NCBI GenBank assembly: GCA_029339505.1
Contig: JAQISU010000003.1
Location: 23,411,501-23,475,500 of the forward strand
From: Unio delphinus
Taxonomy: Eukaryota > Mollusca > Bivalvia > Unionida > Unionidae
Length of the DNA stretch: 64,000 bases
Reading direction: 5' to 3'
Below the pieces are notes generated by a model. That model was not told the origin of the DNA. It did no database searches and worked only from the letters and a program-made list of their open reading frames with translations. Both the position numbers and the translations under genes were made by a program. How positions within the stretch are numbered: position 1 is the stretch's first letter; the number at the start of each line of letters is the position of its first letter. This document shows, one piece after another, positions 56,032 through 64,000 of this stretch.

Positions 56032-56658
56032 CTGAAATGATAAGGCGAAGATCTATTTCCTCGTCGATAGGAACTGACTTTATTTTATTAATCAACACAA
56101 ATATATTGACTACATTCTAGAAACACATCTAAAAACTTAATAATAAAAGTTCATGCAATACATATATTTTCCTTTTACAAGCTTTCCAACTTCATTTATT
56201 CGCATAACTTCTGCATTTTAGAATATTATAAAATAGTTAATTCCCAATCAATTTCAAGATAGCCAAGATATAAAAATGTAATGACCATAATTAGTGTAAC
56301 AATTAATTTAAAGAAATGCATTTTACTAATTTTAAAATAAAATATATTGCTAGATAATATTCTTTCTTACTTAAAGAATACTTTATTTCAACATTAAATC
56401 TAAACATCAAGTTGGTAGCGAATTCAACTTTTACAATAATAATTACATAAATATAATTAATAACTCTTTAGAATATTTAAACATTCCGTTACAATATATT
56501 ATAAATAAAAGTATTAAGTGAACAATGTTGCTAACATAACAATGTTACTTTTAAAATAACAAACATTAAAAGTACTTATTCCTAAAGAAGTTACGACATA
56601 TACAATTGTTTTACCTGAAATGATAAGGCGAAGATCTATTTCCTCGTCGATAGGAACT
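56032..56658 (+). repeat. identical 44-bp direct repeats flanking 539 bp
   Basis: CTGAAATGATAAGGCGAAGA and the next 24 bases (to ATAGGAACT) occur at 56032-56075 and 56615-56658 without a mismatch by eye. The 539 bp between them is very AT-rich and has no ORF. The unit may be a tandem duplication or an insertion between copies of a transposon end. Confidence 0.9.
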
Positions 56659-56750
56659 TACCTGACCCTATAATGCGTGGTCTATTTATACACATCTTGT
56701 GTCAGGTTTTAAGGCATCGACGAGAAAATATTTCCGCTCTTTTCAGGTAA
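56611..56750. repeat. MITE-like foldback with nested inverted repeats
   Basis: TTACCTGAAA...TTTCCTCGTCGAT at the left is mirrored by ATCGACGAGAAAATATTTCC...TTTCAGGTAA at the right (arms about 40 bp, with gaps). An inner pair ACCTGAC / GTCAGGT sits near 56660 and 56700. The total is about 140 bp with no coding capacity. The left arm contains the 44-bp repeat. Confidence 0.65.
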
Positions 56751-57244
56751 GGGCTAGTTTCTCCCGGTCAAAACCGGCTTAATTTGACGTCATCTGACAT
56801 AAGGTACAACTCAGATTTGTAGTTTATCTATATTCGTTTGGCACTATTTAGATCCAAATATGATAATTCCTTAATATTCTAAACCAGGAACATGTTTAAT
56901 ATGTTAAGCCAGCTGGAATGTCTGTCCAACTTTAGATAAGAACAATTTTGTAGCGAAGACTGTCCATCATTAGATAAGAACCATTCTGTATTTACGTCAG
57001 CACGGAAGTTTGTTCTACTTTTTTATGACTTTTGCCGATGCCTGGTTTTACGGAATATATGTTTCACTGATAAAACTTAGAAGCTGACTGGTTTTTGCTT
57101 TATAACCTATTTTCACACAATAATGTACATTCGTATAGCTAATGATTTAAGTTGCCAACGTTTTGCTATAAATGCATAAAACATTGCTTTAATAATACAA
57201 TTTAAAGAAAATAGTAATCTTATTAATTTTACTAAAAAATCACT

Positions 57245-57312
57245 CCTAACACGTGTACATCTTTGCAGTTGATATGTGCCTAACACGTGTACATCTTTGC
57301 AGTTGATATGTG
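57245..57312 (+). repeat. perfect tandem duplication of 34 bp
   Basis: CCTAACACGTGTACATCTTT plus 14 more bases occurs twice head to tail (57245-57278, 57279-57312) with no mismatch. Only two units. Confidence 0.97.
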
Positions 57313-57604
57313 TTCATACATTCTCCCGTAACACTTTCCTTTTGGAATATTAACAGATGGGAAACTATTACAATGACTTGTAGGAGGAAAAGGTAGTCAC
57401 TGTAGATATACTGGTCCTGACAGAATATAACTCCTCACTCACGTTTTGTTCATACCATTTTCCTCTATCAACATGAATAACTATGTCTGTTGTTTGATTC
57501 TATACACCCCAAACACCTAATTTAAAAATGTTTTAATTTATTGATGCACAATATAAATTTCAACAACAATAACGTGTGCAGTATCAAAGATATTAGTAAT
57601 TGAG

Positions 57605-57940
57605 TTGTATTCCGCATTTAGAATTTTACAGGATCTTGAAATGTTAGACATTCATTTATTTTTACAAAACAAAAACTGGCGCAACCATATTGTCACTAAC
57701 AGAACGCTAGACTTGACACTGCCTTTTCAATCATCTTTTCACCACTTAACCGTACCCTACAGCAACTTAAAAATAAGCAAAACACAGTCCAACAACCTCC
57801 AGACAACCATACATAATACCCTTTTTCTCCTTAAATTTAGCCATGTTTCACTCCAAGCACAATTCAAACAAGACCTAATTTACCACCTGGTTTCAGGCAG
57901 ATACCAACTTATAGAACTTTCCTGCTCTAACACCACATGA
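57605..57940 (+). other. unrecognised ORF of 111 codons
   Basis: The product is rich in Leu, Asn, Ser and His (LEMLDIHLFLQNKNWRNHI; LKFSHVSLQAQFKQDLI) and has no signal peptide, membrane segment or motif I know. It is longer than most random ORFs here, but nothing else supports a gene. Confidence 0.2.
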
Positions 57941-58354
57941 TTACAAATTTATCCAACTAATACATACAACAATAAAACACGAAGCAAGACCGACATCTGT
58001 CGTCACAGAATCTGAAAATATAAAGCAAATAATCACACAAATAATCATACTATTTACATAGCCTTTGGGCGCATTCTGATTTAATTTAACTGTGCGGCTT
58101 TTGATGTCACCCGTTGACAATGTCTCAACCCATCCATGTAATAATCACGGGGAAAAATTATTACCCACCCATATATAACTTTTATTTGCCGCTTCTACCG
58201 GTGTATTACGCTTATATCAAATTTTGGAGTTTTACTCATTGTCAGTGCTACTAGCACATGACATATCTGAACTCATTTACAATGTATGTGTACCTTAGTA
58301 CAACACAGCATCGTTTTTTCGTCGCGCCCTTCTTTGTTCCATTAACTTGGTCCT

Positions 58355-61300
58355 TTGGGCTGTAATTGGATATGGTGATTCCTCTTCTTCCTCACCAAGC
58401 ATGGTTTTAGTCGGTTGAAGTGAACAATCTGAGTCGCCTTATGATTGGTCCGTGCAATCAGGTATGTAACATCCGTTATCTTCTTTGCAATTCGCCACGG
58501 TCCAGTCCATTTGACCATAAGTTTAGGTGATTTCCCTTTCTTTCATAGTGTCTGGTGCAACCACACCATGTCACCATCACTAAAAGACTGGCCGTGAACC
58601 TTAAGATCAGAGGCGACTTTCTGATGCCGAATAGCTGTGCCTAATTGTTTTCGTGCTTCTTCGTTGGCCTCCCACATTGCATTTCTATAATTTGCCACAA
58701 ATCGAGGCAGATCCTTTGGGGCCTCGTCTGGTGTTTTAACAACTAAAAGATCTGTAGGGAGAATCACTTCTCTACCCAGCATCAGCTTGTTTGGGGTGAA
58801 TCCAGAGGAAGTGTGCTCAGATGCACGATAGGCCATGCTCGTAAGAGAAAGGTACTGGTCCCAGTTTTCTGGTTTATCATCTACATATGCTGCAAGCATC
58901 TGGCATAAAGTTCTGTTATACCGTTCCACAATCTCATTACATTGCGGATGATAGGGAGACGTTCGCGTTTTCTTAATCCCTAACATTACACAGAGCTCTT
59001 TGAATACGGCACTTTCAAACTGTCGGCCTTCGTCAGATAATAGTACACGAATTACACCAAATCTACAAATAAAATTATCCAACAGCGCTCTTGCAACCGT
59101 GATGGCCTCAATATTAGGCAGTGGCACCGCCTCTATCCACTTAGTGAAATGATCTCCAATTACCAGGATAAATGCATTGCCTTCGTCTGTCTTCGTAAGG
59201 GGTCCCAAAATATCCAAGGCTTCTAGCTCTCCTGCTTCACCAGCCGATATGCCCTGAAGTTTCGCCCGGAGCTTCTGCTTGGGGCTTTTATGCTGAGCGC
59301 AAACGGAGCATGTCGCACAGTAGTCACGTATATATAATCCCGCATACCGGGCCAATAGTAACGTTGACCACTTTACTGAGGGGTTTTGTCGACACCTAAA
59401 TGCCCCCCCCCCCCCGCGGCTCCATCATGACATTGTTTTAGGACTTCATGTCGCCAACTGTATGGTACAACGATGAACCTTTTAACTGGCTTGCCAGAAC
59501 GGTCTAGCCAAACTCGCACTAGTATCCCGTCTGACATTTCTAATAATTTATATGTCCCCCACAACGCCTTAACTTCTGCGCTATTCCCAGATACCTCTTC
59601 CCATGCAGGGCGTTGCTGCCTCTCAATCCAACTAATGATTCGTGACAACGTAACATCTTGTCTCTGTATCCCTCCAAAATGTATCCCACTGTCTAGCCGT
59701 ATAGCAGATAATCCCACGCTACATTTGCTACAATATTGGCACCCGTTGCAAGGTAAACGACTCAAACCATCAGCATTGGCATGTCGAGTTCCAGGGCGAT
59801 GTTCTATCACAAAATCATATTCTGATAACTGCTCCAACCAAAGGTATGTCTTAAAGTGACGAATAAAATGTACGACAGCCAACAGCTCACGACGAGTGAC
59901 ACAGTACTGACGTTCTGTCCTGTCCAGACACCGACTAGCGTAAGCTACCACTCTTTCTTTGCCATCTATGTTCTGGGACAAGACAGCACCTATGGCTTCA
60001 CCACTCGCATCTGTGTCGAGTATAAAGGGGCTATTGAAGTCCGGTACAGCCAACACTGGTGCAGAGGAAAGCGCTTTACGTAATTTTTCGAATGCCGCCT
60101 GATGTTCCTCTGTCCAGTGAAAAACTAAATTCTTTATCGTTAGCAGATGTAAGGGAGCTGCAATATCGGCAAAGTTTCTTACCTACCGCCTATAATAACT
60201 GCAAAACCCTAGGAACCTCCGCACTGCAGCAATTGATTTTGGAGTAGGCCATTTCAAAACAGCTGCCACTTTCTCAGGATCAGTTGCAACTCTAGCCGCT
60301 GAAATAGTGTGACCAAGATACCTAACTTCTCCCGCACATAGTGTACATTTGCTGGGTTTCAACTTTAGGCCAGCCCCTAGAAGACTGGTAAAGACGCGTG
60401 CTTGTCTTTCAAGCAACTGCTTGAACGTGCTCCCGAAAACTATAACGTCGTCGAGGTAAATTAGACAAACTTCATATTGCAACCCGGCTAGGACGGCTTC
60501 CATAAGTCGTTCAAAGGTCCCAGGCGCGTTGCATAAATCGAACGACATGACTTTAAACTGATAGAGACCCCTTCGCGTTGCAAACGTTGCCTTAGGCCGA
60601 TCTGCCTGCTCAATTTCTACTTGCCAGTACCCTGACATCAAATCTAATGTGGAGAACCAGCTCATACCTGACAGTGAATCGAGACTATCATCAATTCTAG
60701 GAAGAGGGTACGCATCCTTCTCTGTAACTGCATTTAGCGCCCTATAGTCCACGCAAAACCTCTTCTTCCCATCCTTTTTAGCTACTAAGACCACTGGGAC
60801 AGCCCAAGGGCTTACAGACGGTTCTATAACCCCTTTTCTTAGCATGTCGTCAATTTGTATGTCAATCTCTTGTCGGAGCTGGAACGGTAATCTTCTAGGT
60901 GGGACTCGAATTGGCGCGGTATTGCCCGCCTTGACAGTGTGCTTGATCAAGTTTGTTCTGCCCAAGTCGTCATCATCTTTAGCAAACATTGTGCAAAATT
61001 CACTTAATTGTTTGCTTAGGTCGCGTGCTTGATCCGGAGTCAAATGGACGCTTGATTTCTCAAACAATTCAGTTAAATGTGAAGGCAGACTGCTGTTCGA
61101 ATCCGGTTTCTGACTTTCGACAATTTGTGTCGATAGGGCCGCACTGGCTTCAGCACAACAAACACCAGCCTGCAAGTTTACCACCTCTTTAGTCGGGTTT
61201 AGCAACCGTATTGGCACTGTTCCGTCCATCGTCTTAATGACGGCTCGCGCGACAAGGATTTTAGTTTCATGCCTAAACATCGATAGAGGCTCTAGCACTG

Positions 61301-61451
61301 ACTCTGTAGCTAGCTTCCCACAACCAACATGCGCCATCCAACCTCGCGTAATAATTTCCGTCTCTGCCGGGACAATGATGTTTTCAGCTAAGGTGATACG
61401 ATGACAGCCCATAGACCCCGCAAAGTGGCATGGGAGTTTTAGTCCCTGCAT
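58355..61451 (-). pseudogene. Ty3/gypsy pol: RT, RNase H, integrase, frameshifted
   Basis: Frame one (61451-60183): RT with SPWAVPVVLVAKKDGKKRF, YPLPRIDDSLDSLSGM, MSFDLCNAPGTFERLM and catalytic YLDDVIVFG, then the connection (RYLGHTIS, FLGFCSYYRR). A shift near 60180 leads to RNase H ([18 protein letters not shown]) and the tether (EHRPGTRHANADGLSRLP) to 59373. A run of 14 C (59403-59416) marks the next shift. Integrase (59355-58543) has CATCSVCAQHKSPKQK, the Asp in LEALDILGP, DEGRQFES and HPQCNEIVERYN (DDE). After another shift at 58543 a GPY/F module (KWTGPWRIAKKITDVTYLI) ends at about 58355. No LTR is seen on either side. RT reads MSFDLC where MSFGLC is usual. Confidence 0.9.
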
Positions 61452-62758
61452 CTGCAGTGTACACTGCGTAATACTAATATCGCACTTATGAAGCCGAAAA
61501 AATCTAACCCAAGCATTCCATCGGGCCTAATGTCAGCTACAACGATAACATGTCGCCTTCTGACACCTGTCCAAGCAATGCAAAATTCAGCCTGACCATA
61601 TGTTTCAATTTTGTTACTGGATGCACTGATTAGTTGACTATCCACGGCGTTGAGTTTTGGCTCTAGATGACCAAGTGCTTCATACCGCCTCTTGCTGATG
61701 ATCGAAACAGCAGCGCCTGTGTCTGCTAGCAAAGCGAGCTCCACTCCATTAACACAACATTGTGTGTACAGTCCCGGCTCCTCGTTTACATAACGTACAG
61801 GTTTGGCGTTTTCTGTTCTTGTCCTCCTAGAATCTCCCTCTCTTTGGCCTCTTGTTCTCCATCGTTCATTGTATCTGTTTAAAGGCTTAGTGCATTCGCT
61901 TTGGTAATGACCCCGACCATTACAATTCCAACACTGGACCCCTGTTCGCCTTGAATCGCGTTGCTTATATCCCGACTCGTGCCAACGACCTAATGCATCT
62001 TGATGCTTTTCACTCAACTTCTTACTTTGTTTTATTAATTCTTCTACGTTTGATTCTAACCTTGCTATTACAGTTCTATTTGTGTTATCCTCGTCATTGT
62101 CTTCTGACTCTTCATAGCCTCTACATGCAGAACTTACTGGCTTCTGTCTTACGCCGGCACGCAGGAAAGCCTCCCATTCAACCCCTACTCTGATGGCTTC
62201 TTGCAAACTACTAGGGTGATGCCGCCAAATTTCAAGTTTTAGGTTTTCATCTTGTACTGCCACTAAGAAATGGTCCTTTGCAAGCCTATCGCGGATATCA
62301 GGCGGGCAACCAGGATATGCCAAAGAAACCAGTCTCTGTATCGTTTGACCTAATTCAGGGAGCGTTTCTCCTTTCTTTCTGAAACAGCTTCGAATCTGTG
62401 CCTTGAAGTACTCATCTTGGTTACGAGGCGCAAAGCGAGCTTCCAATGAAGTTTTCAATTTCTCAAATTCGACTTGACCGGGCTGGACTTGGAGATCGGT
62501 TAAGACTTGGAGAGCGTCTCTCCTTAAACACGCTGCCAAACGCAATCCCTTTTCCGTTTCGCTCCATTCATTAATCATAGCGCAGTGTTCGAAATGTGTC
62601 ATATAGTCGAGATAAGGTTGAGAACCATCATAAATGTCTGCTTTCACTGTTGCCTTATTTCTAGTTGGAGCCGCAGAAGCACAGAGTTCTGTTTTTCCAG
62701 TTTCGACCCTCTTCAGAGATGCTGCCAGAAATGTTTTTAAGAGGGGGAGGTCCCCCAC
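61439..62758 (-). CDS. Ty3/gypsy gag with zinc knuckle and protease
   Basis: A 439-codon open frame. The capsid-like part has YDGSQPYLDYMTHFEHCA, NQDEYFKAQIRSCFRKKGET and CPPDIRDRLAKDHFLVAV. A single CCHC knuckle, CWNCNGRGHYQSEC, follows at about residues 275-288, then the aspartic protease with LLADTGAAVSIISKRRYEAL (catalytic Asp-Thr-Gly) and GMLGLDFF. The first codon counted is a GTG; an in-frame TGA lies about 8 codons upstream, so the true ATG was probably in another frame, lost in the G-rich indel-prone stretch at 62740-62790. It overlaps pol by 13 bp, as in gypsy elements that shift frame between the two. Confidence 0.85.
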   Translation of the reverse strand: MGDLPLLKTFLAASLKRVETGKTELCASAAPTRNKATVKADIYDGSQPYLDYMTHFEHCAMINEWSETEKGLRLAACLRRDALQVLTDLQVQPGQVEFEKLKTSLEARFAPRNQDEYFKAQIRSCFRKKGETLPELGQTIQRLVSLAYPGCPPDIRDRLAKDHFLVAVQDENLKLEIWRHHPSSLQEAIRVGVEWEAFLRAGVRQKPVSSACRGYEESEDNDEDNTNRTVIARLESNVEELIKQSKKLSEKHQDALGRWHESGYKQRDSRRTGVQCWNCNGRGHYQSECTKPLNRYNERWRTRGQREGDSRRTRTENAKPVRYVNEEPGLYTQCCVNGVELALLADTGAAVSIISKRRYEALGHLEPKLNAVDSQLISASSNKIETYGQAEFCIAWTGVRRRHVIVVADIRPDGMLGLDFFGFISAILVLRSVHCRCRD

Positions 62759-62875
62759 ACCTACATCTAGAGGGGGGAATCATGGGGGGACAATGTCGAA
62801 TGTAGCTGATGGGTGACAATATTATTTTAAGGTATATGCATACCTAATTTAAAGCAAGCATTTAATGACTTAATA

Positions 62876-64000
62876 TCACTTCTTTGCTATCAAATATATA
62901 ATAAGGTATCTGCATACCCAATTCACTTTGCTGAGCTGGTAAATATTCTTCTGTTTCTTATCACTCCACTTCTTCAAAGCCTTTGGGAACTGAAAATCGT
63001 TTATATGACCCCCTTGAATCTGAATAGTCATCAGTTTATTCACAGTTTCTGATGTTAATCTATTCCTTAGAGCAGTGTGAATTCTGTTTTGTGAACTAAA
63101 ATCCCCTCTCACAATCTGCTGTTTGTAGTGGAAGAACCGCTGCTAATTTGGCCAATTTAAACAAATTCGGAAACTGGTCTTCGTGATATTCAAACATAAT
63201 TTTCCATAACTCAATCAAGTTGTCTCTGGGATATTTCTGTTGTAGAATCACATTTTTTGCAAGGCTGTATTCAGCCAAGGTTGCAGCACCATCAATAAGA
63301 GCCTTACTGGTTGCACTACCAATTTTCTTGTCCTCTCCAAAATGTTGGATTAGAGTTTCCATTTCAGTTAAACCATGATCAGCAACCTCTTCTTTTGAAA
63401 GAAATGACAAATGTTTCGGTCCCAAAGCAGCAAAACTTGTGGCTATTGTTGTATGTTCTGCAGGAAATCTTCTTTTCATCTGATCTACAAGCTTATCACA
63501 AAAATCTTTCTTGGCCTGATTAATTTCTTTGCTTACTTCCTTCTGGTCCTTTTCTGTTTCACCTTCTTTTGTTCCAAGCTTAACACCCTTTATAAAAGCA
63601 CATTTACCAGCGCCATCCATCTTAAGTTCATTTAAAAACAGAGTCTGATGATGGCTTTTCCCTTCCTTAGCTCTCTGGGCAGCAGTATAAAACCCATCCA
63701 AAACAGGTTTGACTGCAGACACATCCAGTTGCTGTTTCTGAAAGGTCATGCTAACAGATGCCAAAGATGGTATAATGTCCATCAGAAAATAAAGCATGGC
63801 AACAAACTTATAGTGTGTAAGATTCTCATACATATATGCACATGTTTTGCTGTCCATTTTGTGTTTTTCAAAGTAGCAGACCAGAGGCTTCCATGAATGG
63901 TACACTGCATATAATGCACTGTAGAATGCCATCCAACGAATTTCATGTACTTCTTTCATAGAATATTCATCTGAGTCCAATACATTTTGAATTTGTTTTA
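62876..64000 (-). pseudogene. hAT-derived ZNF862/KIAA1586-like protein, C-terminal part
   Basis: The frame enters from the right edge and is open to 63096: KEVHEIRWMAFYSALYAV, SHHQTLFLNELK, PAEHTTIATSFAALGPKHL and the hAT dimerisation block LAAVLPLQTADCERGF. A 1-nt change at about 63098 then moves the frame to FSSQNRIHTALRNRLTSE and KALKKWSDKKQKN, ending at 62876. ERGFS-xx-NRIK-like sequence is the signature of this ZNF862-type hAT group. Catalytic residues lie outside the window. The gypsy element begins about 60 bp beyond its stop. Confidence 0.8.

Larger units (their letters stand above)
56751..58354. other. mostly non-coding stretch
   Basis: AT-rich, no recognised gene apart from the low-confidence ORF at 57605 and the 34-bp duplication at 57245. 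I saw no LTR for the gypsy element in the right part. Confidence 0.45.

Noticed and set aside
57245..57312. possible CRISPR-like or satellite array
   Set aside because: Only two adjacent units with no spacers; it is a simple tandem duplication.
58080..58360. candidate 3' LTR of the gypsy element
   Set aside because: No matching sequence was found beyond gag at 62.8 kb, and no TG...CA ends or polypurine tract could be identified with confidence.

Overview
This is eukaryotic, intron-containing, AT-rich DNA from an invertebrate animal. A mollusc, probably a bivalve, is the best guess: the window holds I-group (Nimb-like) LINEs with RNase H, a tRNA-headed SINE, and several of the gene families that are multiplied in lophotrochozoan genomes (THAP zinc fingers, P2X7 C-terminal cysteine domains, SWIM zinc fingers, ZBED5-like and ZNF862-like hAT proteins). 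There are no operons, rRNAs, true tRNA genes or CRISPR arrays. Taxonomy is inferred from family content only.

Layout. 0-9.7 kb: LINE 3' ends, a broken SWIM-finger gene, a rearranged LINE/L1 patch and an isolated SGNH-hydrolase ORF. 10.2-11.9 kb: a Ty3/gypsy pol fragment. 12.0-15.3 kb: a six-exon THAP/transposase-like pseudogene whose first exon is split by a LINE. 15.8-24.6 kb (minus): a THAP exon and a two-exon P2X7-C-terminal-domain gene, split by a 5.7-kb LINE (copy A) and a 1.4-kb LINE (copy D). 24.8-30.8 kb: LINE copy B, itself split by the opposite-strand copy C. 30.8-36.6 kb: a broken multi-exon gene with a C2H2 finger, a CACTA-like exon and a tyrosine-recombinase-like end. 36.8-43.0 kb: another LINE fragment, then a SINE split by LINE copy E. 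43.5-45.5 kb: tandem BTB-BACK-PHR pseudogenes, the second split by a SINE. 46.4 kb: a second P2X7-C exon. 47.3-52.2 kb: a ZBED5-like hAT transposon that sits in a LINE relic and carries another DNA transposon. 54.6-55.7 kb: a THAP relic and a SWIM relic. 56-58 kb: foldback and tandem repeats. 58.3-62.8 kb: a broken Ty3/gypsy element. 62.9-64 kb: the C-terminal part of a ZNF862-like hAT protein running off the window.

The window is best read as a stack of insertions. Target-site duplications visible by eye date the order at seven places: LINE in THAP exon, LINE D in THAP exon, LINE A beside it, LINE C in LINE B, LINE E in SINE, SINE in BTB copy 2, and hAT in LINE relic with a smaller transposon inside the hAT. 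The I-group LINE is the dominant recent colonist. Copy A is complete except for one apparent 1-nt deletion. The only locus that still reads as an unbroken host-type gene is the P2X7-C two-exon gene at 15.86-16.63 kb. No new defence or metabolic system was found; the main novelty candidates are the possible THAP/P2X7-C gene, a 51-bp-arm hairpin at 33.9 kb and a core-less BED transposon at 49.7-52.1 kb.
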